Assembly: GCF_002847285.1 (NCBI RefSeq)
Contig: NZ_CP025407.1
Coordinates: forward strand, 7,815,001 to 7,879,000
Length of the DNA stretch: 64,000 nucleotides
Origin: Streptomyces sp. CMB-StM0423
GTDB lineage: Bacteria; Actinomycetota; Actinomycetes; Streptomycetales; Streptomycetaceae
Direction: 5' to 3'
This document shows, piece after piece, positions 19,330-31,300 of this stretch. The notes beneath the pieces were generated by a model. The model ran no database searches. It was not told the origin of the DNA and saw only the letters and a program-made list of their open reading frames with translations. Numbering within the stretch: position 1 is the stretch's first letter; every line of letters begins with the position of its first letter. A program made the position numbers and the translations under genes.

Positions 19330-22300
19330 TCAGGAAAGGTCGAGATCGCTGTCGAGCAGGTCGAAGAGTTCGTCGTTGGACGCGGACCGGAGCTTCGTCT
19401 CGATGTCCTCGCCCTCCGGTGCCGTGCGCGCGGTCTCGTTGAGGCGGGTGAGGAGGGCCTGGAGCCGGCGGGTCACCTTCACCCGCCCGGCGTCCTCCAC
19501 GGAACGTTCGATCAATGTCAGTTCGAGCTTGTCGATCTCGGCCAGGAAGGAGTTCTCCGGGCTCGCCTCGTCGACGCCGATGCTCTCGCCGACGTGCCGG
19601 GCCAGATCGTTCGGCGTGGGGTGGTCGAAGATCAGCGTGGAGGTCAGCCGGAGTTCGGTGGCCTCGGTGAGGCGGTTGCGGAGCTGGACGGCCGTGAGGG
19701 AGTCGAAGCCCAGCTCGTTGAACGGACGGTACGGATCGATCGCGTCCGCGCCGCCGTGCCCCAGGACCGCGGCGACGGCGCTGCACACGACGTCGAGCAG
19801 CAGCTTCTGCCGCCCCTCCGAGGGCAGCGCCCGGAGCCGCGCGGCCAGGTCCGTTCCCGGCGACTGCGCGCCGTGCGTCCGCGCGGCGGTGCGGCGGGGC
19901 GCCGGTACGAGGTCGCGGAGGAGCGCGGGGAGCCGGGGTGCGGTGCGGAGGGTGCCGGGGTTGAGGGGGGTGCAGAGGTGCTGGGGGTGGGTTGTGGTGA
20001 GCGCCGTGTCGAGGAGGTGGAGCGCGTGCTCGGTGGTGAGGGGGGCGGTGCCGTGGGTGAGGGAGCGGATGTCGGTGGTGGTGAGGTGGCCGGTCAGGCC
20101 GGTGGACTGCTCCCAGTAGCCCCACGCGAGGCTGGTGGTCGGCAGACCGAGCCTGCTGCGGTGGTGGGCGAGGGCGTCCAAGTAGGTGTTGGCGGCGGCG
20201 TAGTTCGCCTGTCCTGGGTTGCCCAGGGTGCCGGCGGCGGAGGAGTAGAGGACGAAGTGGGCCAGGTCCAGATCCTTGGTGGCCTGGTGGAGGTGGTACG
20301 CCGCGTCGACCTTGGGAGCGAGGACGGGGTGCAGGTCGTCGGGGGTGAGCTTGGACAGAACGGTGTCGTTGAGGACGCCCGCGGTGTGGATGACGGCGGT
20401 GAGGGGGTGGTCCTCGCCGATGGAGTCCACGAGGGCTCCCACGGCCTCGGCGTCCGTGACATCGCACGCCGCGACGGTGACGTGGGCGCCGAGTTCGGTG
20501 AACTCCTCGCGGAGAGCGGCGGCGTTGGGGTGGTCGGGGCCGCTGCGGGAGGCCAGCAGGAGGTGGCGTACGCCCTGCTCGGTGATGAGGTGACGTGCCG
20601 TCAGGCTCGCGAGACCGCCGGTGCCTCCCGTGATGAGCACGGTGCCGTTGGGGTCGAGCGGCCGGGCTTCTGTCGCGGCGTCGTCGGTGGAGCGGGTCAG
20701 CCGCGGGGTGAGTAGCTGACCGTTGCGGAGGGCGAGTTGGGGTTCGCCGGTGGCTAGGGCTTCGGAGAGGTGCGGGATGCCGGCGGGGCTGGGGTCGGCG
20801 ACCGCGGTGTCGGTGTCGATGAGGCGGATGCGGTCGGGCTGTTCGTTCTGGGCGGTACGGACCAGGCCCCACAGCGGTGCGTGGGCGAGATGGACGTGCT
20901 CGGCCGGGTCGGTGGCGACGGCGCGATGGGTGAGGACGACGAGGCAGCGGTCGGTCTCGTCGTTGGCGGCCAGCCAGCTCTGTAGATGCGTCAGCAGGGC
21001 TTCGGTCGCGGCGTGGGCCGCGGTGGGGGAGTCGTCCGCAGCCGGGGCCGCTGCGTACACGTCGATCTGGCCGGGGTCCGCCTGCTCCTCCATGGACGCG
21101 GCGGGGCGCCAGGCGAGGTGGAACAGGCTGTTGCGGGTGGCCGTGTGCGCCTGGGCGCCGCTGAGGGCGGTGGCGTCGACGGGCCGGGTGTTGAGAGCGG
21201 TGATCGTGGCTACCGGAGCGCCGGCCGGGTCCCAGGTGTGCAGAGCGAGGTCGTGGCCGTGCTCGCCGACGGGGACGAGGGCGGCGCGTAGCTCGGTGGC
21301 GCCGGAGGCATGGACGGATACCCCGGTCCACGCGAACGGCAGCCGCAGCTCCTCCGCCTTGCCGTCCGTGCCGCCGTCCGCGTGGAGCGTGCGGGTGGCG
21401 AGGGAGTGGATGGCGGCGTCGAGCAGGGCCGGGTGGATGGCGTGGCCGGTCGTGTCCGTGTCCTCGGGCAGGGCGATCTCGGCGTGGAGCGTGCCGTCGG
21501 GGTGTACCCAGGCGGCGGTGACGCCCTGGAAGACGGGCCCGTACTCGTAACCCGCCGCCAGCAGGCGGGGGTAGAGGTCGGTGACGTCCACTTGCTCCGT
21601 CCCCGTGGGCGGCCACTGCGCGGGCGGCGCGGCCGGCGCGACGGGTTCGGTGGTGAGGGTGCCGGTGGCGTGGTGGGTCCAGGGCTCCGGCTCGGTGTCG
21701 TCGGCGGTGTGGCGGCGGGAATGGATCGTGACCTGCCACCTGCCGGCGCCTTCGTCGTCATCGCCGTCCGTTCCGCCTCGGGCGGAAGCGGTGACCTGAA
21801 GGTCGTGGGTACCCGCCTGGTCGAGCGTCAGCGGGGCGTGCAGGCTCAGCTCTTCGAGGTGGGCGGCACCGGTGTGGTCGCCGGCGTGCAGGGCGAGGTC
21901 CACGAGTGCGGTCCCGGGCAGCAGGACCGTACCGGCGACGGCGTGGTCGGCGAGCCACGGGTGGGTGCTCAGGCTGACCCGGCCGGTGAACACCGTGGTC
22001 GACGTGTTCTCGTCGCTGCCGTCTGCGAGTTGGACGGCGGCGTGCAGGAGCGGGTGTGCGGTGGTCGCCTGGCCGAGGTCGGTGGCGCTGGTGACCTGAG
22101 CGGGGAGGTCGAGCCAGTAGGGCCGGCTCTGGAAGGGGTAGGTGGGCAGGCTCGGCAGGTCGCTGCCGGGCCGGGGGAGGTGGGGGGTGAGGTCGGTGGG
22201 GTGGTGGTGGGTGTGGAGGCTGACCAGGGTGGTGAGGTGGGTGCGGGTCTGGTCCGGCAGGTGGGGGGTGGTGCGGACGCCGGGGGGGAGGTGGGGGGTG

Positions 22301-25300
22301 AGGGTGGGGTGGGGGGTTACTTCGGTGTAGAGGCTGATGCCGTCGGTCTCGGTGAGGTGGGTGATGCCTTGGTGGAAGCGGACGGGCTGGCGGATGTGCT
22401 GGGCCCAGTAGGCCGGGTTGTGGTGCTGGTCGCTGGTGGCAGGCAGACCGGTGACGTTGGAGATGACGGGGATGTCGGTGTTGCCGAGGGTGTGGTGGGC
22501 GAAGAGGCCGGTCAGGTGGCTGGTGAAGGTGTCGAGGATGGGCTCGGTGTGGGCGGTGTGGAAGGCGTGCGCGACCTTGAGCGCTTTGGTGCGGATGCCT
22601 GCCTCGGTCAGTTCCCGGGCCAGCTCTCCGAGTGCGTGGAGAGGCCCGGCGAGAGCGGTGGAGACCTCGGAGTTGTACGCCGCGATCTCCACTCCCGTGT
22701 GCCGGTCCACGTATGCGCCGAGGGGCTCGGGCGCGGACTGCACGGCGAGCATGCCGGTGCCGTCGGGGAGGGTGTGGAGCAGTTTGGCGCGTGTGGCGAC
22801 CATGTCGGCGGCGGCGGCGAGGGGCAGGATGCCGGTGAGGTGGGCGGCGGAGAGTTCGCCGATGGAGTGGCCGATGAGCGCGGTGGGTTGGACGCCCGTA
22901 GTTTGGAGGAGGCGGTAGCCGGCGACGTGGTGGGCGAAGAGAGCGGGCTGGGTGTAGAGCGTGGTCTCCAGCAGGGCGGCGTGTTCGCTGTCGGGCTCGG
23001 CGAACATGACCTCCCGTAGCGGGACCTCGGCGTCGAGGTGCTCGTCGAGCGCCGCGCAGACCTCGTCCAGGGTCTCGGCGTAGACGGGGAAGGTCCCGTG
23101 AAGCTCGCGGCCCATGCCCGGTCGCTGGCTGCCCTGGCCGGAGAACATCACCGCGAGGCGGCCGCCGGTCTCGGCAGGGCCCAGGCCGGTGACCAGGGCG
23201 GGGTGCGTGGCACCGGTGGCCAGTGCGGTGAGGGCTGCACGGAGTTCGTCGCGGTCGGCGGTGACGATGCCCGCGCGGTGCTCCAGCTTCGCCCGCCCGG
23301 ACCACAGCCCCGCCGCCAACCCACCCACCTCGACCTGCGGGTGCCCCTCGACGTACGCCGCCAGCCGCTCGGCCGACTGCGCGAGCGCGGCCGTCGTACG
23401 CGCGGAAATCACCACCGGCACGGGTGAGGGCTCTGCCGCCGACTCGGCGTCGGCGCTCGGCTCCGGCTTCGCCGCCGGGGACTGCGCCGGGCCGGCCTCC
23501 AGGATGACGTGGGCGTTGGTGCCGCTGATCCCGAACGACGACACCGCAGCGCGCCGCGGCTCACCCGTCTCCGGCCAGGGCCGCGCCTCGCTGAGGAGAG
23601 CGACGTGGCCGGTGTCCCACTCCACGTGGCTGGAGGGCTCGTCGACATGGAGAGTCTGGGGGAGGTGCCCGTGGCGCAGGGCTTCGACCATCTTGATGAC
23701 ACCGGCGACGCCGGCCGCGGCCTGGGTGTGCCCGATGTTGGACTTGATGGAGCCCAGCCACAGCGGACGATCAGCCGTGTGCCCCTGGCCGTACGTCGCC
23801 AGCAGTGCCTGCGCCTCGATCGGGTCACCCAGCGTCGTACCCGTGCCGTGCGCCTCCACGGCGTCGACCTCACCGGCACTCAGCCCGGCGCTGGCGAGCG
23901 CCTGCTCGATGACGCGCTGCTGCGACGGGCCGTTGGGCGCGGTGAGGCCGTTGGAGGCGCCGTCCTGGTTGACGGCCGAGCCGCGCAGGATGGCGAGCAC
24001 CTCGTGCCCGTTGCGCTGGGCGTCGGACAGGCGCTCCAGGAGGACGAGGCCCGCGCCCTCGCCCCAGCCGGTGCCGTCGGCGGCGTCGGCGAAGGGCTTG
24101 CAGCGGCCGTCGGCGGACAGGCCGCGCTGGCGGGAGAACTCCAGGAACGCGGAAGGCGTGGACATCACGGTGACGCCGCCGGCGAGGGCGAGGTCGCACT
24201 CGCCGTTGCGCAGCGCCTGGGCGGCGAGGTGCATGCCCACCAGGGACGACGAGCAGGCGGTGTCGATGGTCATCGCCGGGCCTTCGAGCCCGAAGGTGTA
24301 CGCCACCCGTCCCGACGCCACGCTCGCGGCGCTGCCGTTGCCGAGATAGCCCTCGAAGCCCTCCGGGGTCCGGTGCATCAGACGCGGGCCGTAGTCGGCG
24401 TAGATGACGCCGGTGAAGACGCCGGTGTTGCTGTCCCGCAGGCTGGTCGGGTCGATGCCGGCCTGTTCGAAGGCTTCCCAGGCGGTCTCCAGCAGCAGCC
24501 GCTGCTGCGGGTCGGTGGCCAGCGCCTCGCGCGGGTTCATGTGGAAGAAGTCCGCGTCGAACCTGTCCGCGTCGTGCAGGAAGGCGCCGTGGCGCGTGTA
24601 CGTCTTGCCCGTCGCGTCCGGGTCCGGGTCGTAGAGGTTGTCGAGGTCCCAGCCGCGGTTGACCGGGAACTCCGAGACCGCGTCCGTGCCCTCGGCCACG
24701 AGCCGCCACAGGTCGTCCGCGGAGCGGACCTCGCCGGGGTAGCGGCAGGCCATCGAGACGATCGCGATGGGGTCGTCGTCGGTGACGGTGCGGGTGGCGA
24801 GCGCGCGGGGGGTGGCGGGCGCGGTGTCGAGGAGCCGGCCGAGGAGGTGACGGGTGAGGGCGTCGGGGGTGGGGTGGTCGAAGATCAGGGTCGCGGGGAG
24901 GCGCAGCGCCGTGGTGGTGGTGAGCTGGTTGCGGAGCTGGACGGCCGTGAGGGAGTCGAAGCCCAGCTCCTTGAACGGGCGGTGCGGGTCGATCGTCTCC
25001 GCGGTGCCGTGGCCGAGGACCGCGGCGATGTTGCTGCGGACGATGTCGAGGACGACCTTGTGCTGCCGCGCCGGCTCGGCGAGTGCGGCGAGCTGTTCTA
25101 CGAGCGCGTTGCCGTCGGCCGCGGCCGAGGAGGCGGCGGTGCGTCGGGTCTGCCGGACGGCCAGGCCGCGGAAGAGGACGGGGAGCCGGTCCGGGGTGCG
25201 GAGGGCGGACGGCGTCAACGGGAGGCAGAGGTGGTGGGGCTGGGGGGTGGCGAGAGCGGTGTCGAGGAGGTGGAGGGCGTGGTCGGTGTCGAGCGGGGTG

Positions 25301-28300
25301 GTGCCGTGGGTGACGTTGCGGACGTCGCTGTCGCTGAGGTGGCCGGTGAGGTCGGTGGTGTGCTTCCAGTAGCCCCAGGCGAGGCTGGTGGTGGGCTGCC
25401 CTTGCCGGGTGCGGTGGTGGGCGAGGGCGTCGAGGTAGGTGTTGGCGGCGGCGTAGTTGGCCTGGCCGGGGTTGCCGAGGGTGCCGGCTGCGGAGGAGTA
25501 GAGGACGAAGTGGGCGAGGTTCAGATCCTTGGTCGCCTGGTGGAGGTGGTACGCGGCGTCGACCTTGGGTGCCAGGACGGGGTGCAGGTCGTCTGCGGTG
25601 AGTTGGGTGAGGGTGGCGTCGTTGAGCGCCCCGGCGGTGTGGATGACGGCGGTGAGGGGGTGCTGCTCGTCGACGGAGTCGACGAGGGTGCGTACGGCGT
25701 CGGGGTCGGTGACGTCGCAGGCCGCGACGGTGACCTGGGCGCCGATCGCGGTGAGTTCGTCGCGGAGAGCGGTGGCGTTGGGGTGGTCGGGGCCGCTGCG
25801 GGAGGCCAGCAGGAGGTGGTGTACCCCGTGCTCGGTGATGAGGTGACGTGCCGTCAGGCTCGCGAGACCGCCGGTGCCGCCGGTGATCAGAACGGTGCCC
25901 TCGGGGTCGAGGGGCCGGGCCTCGCCGTCGGTGGCGGTGGACCGTGTCAGGCGTGGGGTGAGCAGTTGACCCTTGCGGAGGGCGAGTTGGGGTTCGCCGG
26001 TGGCCAGGGCGTCGGTGAGGTGGGGGACGTCGGCCGCCCGCGTCCCGGGCTCGATGCCGGTGGTTTCGGTGTCGATGAGGTGGATGCGGTCGGGCTGTTC
26101 GTTCTGGGCGGTACGGACCAGGCCCCACAGCGGCGCGTGCGCCAGGTGGACGTCCTCGGCCGGGTCGGTGGCGACAGCCCGGTGGGTGAGGACGACGAGC
26201 TGGCGGTCGGTCTCGTCGTTGTCGGCCAGCCAGCTCTGAACGTGAGTCAGCAGTGCCTCGGTCGCTACGTGCGCCGCGGCCGGGATGTCCTCGGCTGCCG
26301 GCGCGGCGACGTACACGTCCACCTGGTCGAGAGCCACCTGCTCCGCGGGATCCGCCGGGGTGGGGCCCCAGGTGAGGTGGAAGAGGCTGTTGCGGGTCGC
26401 GGCTCCCGCCTGGGCGCCGCTGGTCAGCGCGGTGGCGTCGACGGGCCGGGTGTTGAGGGCGGCGATGGTGGCCACCGGAGCGCCGGTGGGGTCCCAGGCG
26501 CGGAGGGCGAGGTCGTGGCCGTGCTCGCCGGTGGGCACAAGGGTGGCGCGGAGCCGGGTGGCGCCGGTGGCGTGGACCGACACACCGCTCCACGCGAAGG
26601 GCAGCCGCAACACCTGTGCTTCGGCGCCCTCTTCGCCGAGGTTGCGGGTGGCGAGGGGGTGGAGGGTGGCGTCGAGCAGGGCGGGGTGGATCGTGTGCCC
26701 GGCGGTGTCCGCGTCCTCGGCGAGGCTGATGTCCGCGTGAAGGGTGCCGTCCGGGTGCGACCAAGCGGCGGTGACGCCCTGGAAGGCGGGCCCGTACTCG
26801 TAACCGGCCGCCGCCATCCGGGCGTAGAGGTCCGCGATGTCGAGGCGCTCTGCCCCGGCGGGGGGCCACTGGGTGAGCTGCTGGGGTGCCTCGGCCGGTT
26901 CGGGGGTGAGGGTACCGGTGGCGTGGCAGGTCCACGACTCGGGCTCGGCTTCGTCACTGTGCGGCCGCGAGTGGATGGTGACCTGCCAGCGGCCGGGGTC
27001 ACCGTCCTCGCCCCCCACCTCGGGGCTCGCCGTGACTTGGAGGTCGCGGGTGCCGGTCTCGTCCAGGAGCAGCGGCGCCTGGAGCGTCAGCTCTTCGAGA
27101 TGGGTGGCGCCGGTGTGGTCGCCGGTGTGCAGGGCGAGGTCGACGAGGGCGGTGCCGGGGAGCAGCACGGTGCCGGTGACCGCGTGGTCGGCGAGCCAGG
27201 GGTGGGTGCTCAGGCTGGCCCGGCCGGTGAACACCATCGTGCTGGCGCCGGTCTCGTCCGCGCCACCGGTGTCGGCGAGTTGGACGGCCGCGCTGAGGAG
27301 CGCGTGCGCGCTGCTGATCTGACCGAGGTCGCCGGCGCTGGTGAGCTGCGCCGAGTTCTGGATCCAGTAGCTGTCGCGCTGGAAGGGGTAGGTGGGCAGC
27401 TCGGGCAACAGCTCGGCGGAGTCCTCCGCGCCGGGCAGAAGCGGGCTGAGGTCGATGGGGTGGTGGTGGGTATGGAGGTTCGCCAGCGCGGCGAGGAAGC
27501 GGGTCTTGGTGCCGTTGTTGCGGATGAGGGTGGCGTGGTGCCGGGCCGGGGTGGGGTGCTGCTCGAACGTGTCGGCCAGGGCCGCGGTCATCACCGGGTG
27601 GGGGCTGGACTCGATGAGTGTGTAGTGGCCGTCGTCGAGGAGTTGTTCGAGGGTGGTGTGGAAGTGGACGGGGTGGCGGAGGTTGTTGAACCAGTACTCC
27701 GCGTCCAGCAGTTGGTCCGGCGCGAGCAGCGTGCCGGTGTGGGTGGAGTAGAACGGGATGGTGGGGGCCACGGGCTGGATCGCGGCGCGTTCGGCGAGGT
27801 CCGTGATGATCGTCTCGCGCAGGTTCTCGACGTGGGGGGTGTGCGAGGCGTAGTCGACGGGGATCAAGCGCGCCCGGATCTGCCGTTCCTGGTACGTGTG
27901 GACCAGGTCCGTCAGCGGCTGGGTCTCGCCCGCGAGGATGGTGGTGTGCGGGCCGTTGATGGCGGCCACGTACACGTCGTCGGGCAACTCGCGCAGTTCG
28001 TCCTGGGGCAGCGGGAGCGAGGCCATGGTGCCGGTGCCCGCGAGTCGGGTGATGGCCTGCGCCCGCAGGGCCACTACGGCGATCGCGTCGGGCAGGGTCA
28101 GTGCCCCGGCGACGTACGCGGCGGCGATCTCGCCCTGCGAGTGGCCGATGACCGCGTCGGGCTCAACGCCGTGGTGGCGTAGGAGCTGCGCGATGCCGGT
28201 CATGACCGCGAACAGCGCGGGCTGCACGACATCCACGCGGTCGAGGGCGTGTTCGTCCTCGCTGGCCAGGACGTCGAGCAGATCCCAGTCGCACCAGCGT

Positions 28301-31300
28301 GACAGCTCGTCCCGGCACGCGGCCAGGTGCGCGGCGAACGCGGGCTCTTCCGCCGCCAGTTCGTAGCCCATACGGGTCCACTGCGAGCCCTGCCCCGGGA
28401 ACACGAACGCGGTCTTCCCCGCGCCCACCGACCCCGGACCGGTCACCAGTGCCGGGTGCGCCGCACCCGTGGCCAGCGCGGTCAGCGCCTCCAGCAGTTC
28501 GCTGCGGTCGGCGGTGACGACGCCCGCGCGGTGCTCCATCTTCGCCCGGCCGCTCCACAGCCGCGCCGCCAGTGCACCCACCTCGACCCGCGGGTGCTCC
28601 TCCACGTACGCCGCAAGCTGCTTGGCCGACTGCGCCAGTGCGCCCGCCGTACGGGCGGAAACCACCACCGGAACCGGTGCCGCTCCCGCCTCCGGCTCGG
28701 CTTCGGCCTCCGGCAGGGCCGGGGCCGCTTCCAGAATGAGGTGCGCGTTCGTGCCGCTCATGCCGAACGACGACACCGCCGCCCGCCGCGGCTCGCCCGT
28801 CTCCGGCCACTCCCGCGTCTCCGTCAGCAGCGCGACGTGACCGGTGTCCCACTCCACGTGGGTCGAGGGGCGATCCACGTTCAGGGTCTGCGGGAGCCGG
28901 CCGTGCCGCAGGGCCTCGACCATCTTGATGACGCCCGCGACGCCGGAAGCGGCCTGGGTGTGGCCGATGTTGGACTTCACCGAGCCCAGCCACAGCGGCC
29001 GCTCCTCGGTGTGCGCCTGGCCGTACGTCGCGAGCAGTGCCTGCGCCTCGATCGGGTCACCCAGCGTCGTGCCCGTGCCGTGCGCCTCCACGGCGTCCAC
29101 CTGACCGGGCGTCAGCCCGGCGCTGGCGAGCGCCTGCTCGATGACCCGCTGCTGCGACGGGCCGTTGGGCGCGGTGAGGCCGTTCGACGCGCCGTCCTGG
29201 TTGATCGCCGAGCCCTTCAGCACCGCCAGGACCGTGTGCCCGTTGCGCTGCGCGTCCGAGAGGCGTTCGAGCAGGATGAGGCCCGCGCCCTCGCCCCAGC
29301 CGGTGCCGTCCGCCGCGTCCGCGAAGGGCTTGCAGCGGCCGTCGGCGGCCAGGCCGCGCTGCCGCGAGAAGACCTGGAAGGTGCCCGGCGTGGCCATGAT
29401 GGTCGCGCCGCCCGCGAGGGCGAGATCGCACTCCCCGTTACGGAGCGCCTGCATGGCCAGGTGCAGGGCGACCAGCGACGACGAGCACGCGGTGTCCACC
29501 GTCATCGCCGGGCCCTCAAGACCGAAGGTGTACGCGATCCGGCCGGACGCCACGCTGCCCGAGCTGCCGGTGGCGATGTAGCCCTCGAGCCCCTCCGGGT
29601 TCTGGTGCAGTCGCAGCAGGTAGTCCTGGGAGATGACGCCCGCGAACACACCGGTGTTGCTGCCCTGGAGCGTGCCGGGCTCGATGCCCGCCCGCTCGAA
29701 CGCCTCCCACGAGGTCTCCAGCAACAGCCGCTGCTGCGGATCCGTGGCCAGCGCCTCCCGCGGGTTCATGTGGAAGAAGTCCGCGTCGAACAGGTCGGCG
29801 TCGTGCAGGAACGCCCCGTGGCGGGTGTAGACCTTGCCCGTCGCGTCGGGGTCCGGGTCGTACAGATTCTCCAGGTCCCAGCCGCGGTTGGCGGGAAGGG
29901 CGCCGATGGCGTCGCGGCCGGTGCTGACGAGGTCCCAGAGCGCTCGCGAGTCGCGTACGCCGCCGGGATAGCGGCAGGCCATCGAGACGATCGCGATCGG
30001 GTCGTCGCTCGCGGCCGCGGTCCCCGCGCGGCTCGGGGTCCTGGCGGTGAGGGAGCCGGTGTCGAGGAACTGGCCGAGGAGGTGGCGGGTCAGCGCCTGG
30101 GGCGTCGGGTGGTCGAAGATCAGGGTCGCCGGGAGGCGCAGCGACGTCGCGTTCGTGAGGCGGTTGCGCAGCTCGACGGCCGTCAGCGAGTCGAAGCCCA
30201 GCTCCTTGAACGGCCGTTGCGGGTCGATGGCGTCGGGCGTGCCGTGGCCGAGGACCGCGGCCACGTTGCTGCGTACGAGATCCAGCAGCCGGCGCTCCTG
30301 CTCCGCCTCGGGGAGCGCGGCGAGCTGCTCGGCCAGCGCGTTGCCGTCGGCCGCGGCCGAGGCGGCGGCGACGCGGCGGGCCGGCCGCGGGACGAGGTCG
30401 CGCAGGAGGGCGGGGAGGCGGGGGGCCGTCCGCAGCGCGGCGGGGTTGAGGGGGAGGCAGAGCTGGTACGCCTCGGGGCCGGCGAGGGCCGTGTCGAACA
30501 GGCGGAAGGCGTGGTCCGCTTCGAGCGGGGTGGTGCCGTGGGTGACGTTGCGGACCTCGTTGTCGCTGAGGTGGCCGGTGAGGCCGGTGGCCTGCTTCCA
30601 GTAGCCCCAGGCGAGGCTGGTGGTGGGGAGACCCTGCCGGTTGCGGTGGTGGGCGAGGGCGTCGAGGTAGGTGTTGGCGGCGGCGTAGTTCGCCTGTCCT
30701 GGGTTGCCGAGGGTGCCGGCGGCGGAAGAGTAGACGACGAAGTGGGCCAGGGGCAGGTGCCGGGTCGCTTCGTGCAGGTGGTGGGTGGCGTCGATCTTCG
30801 GGTCGAGGACCGGGTGCAGGTTCTCGGGGGTGAGCTGGGTGAGGACGGTGTCGCTCAGCGCGCCCGCAGTGTGGATGACGGCGGTGAGCGGGTGCTGCTC
30901 GTCCACGGAGTCCACGAGGGTGCGTACGGCCTCGGCGTCGGTGACGTCGCAGGCGGCGATGGTGATGTGGGCGCCGAGTTCGGTGAACTCCTCGCGGAGA
31001 GCGGAGGCGTTGGGGTGGTCGGGGCCGCTGCGGGAGGCCAGGAGGAGGTGGCGTACGCGGTGCTCGGTGATGAGGTGACGTGCCGTCAGGCCCGCGAGGA
31101 CGCCGGTCCCGCCTGTGATGAGGACGGTGCCGTTCGGGTCGAGCGGCCGGGGGAGGGTCAGGATCAGCTTGCCGGTGTGCCGGGCCTGGCTGAGGTGGCG
31201 TAGTGCCTGCGGGGTGTGCCGGATGTCGAACGAGGTGGTGGGCAGCGGCGTCAGGACACCCTCGGAGAACAGCTCGGTCAGGTGCGCCAGGATCTGCTGG

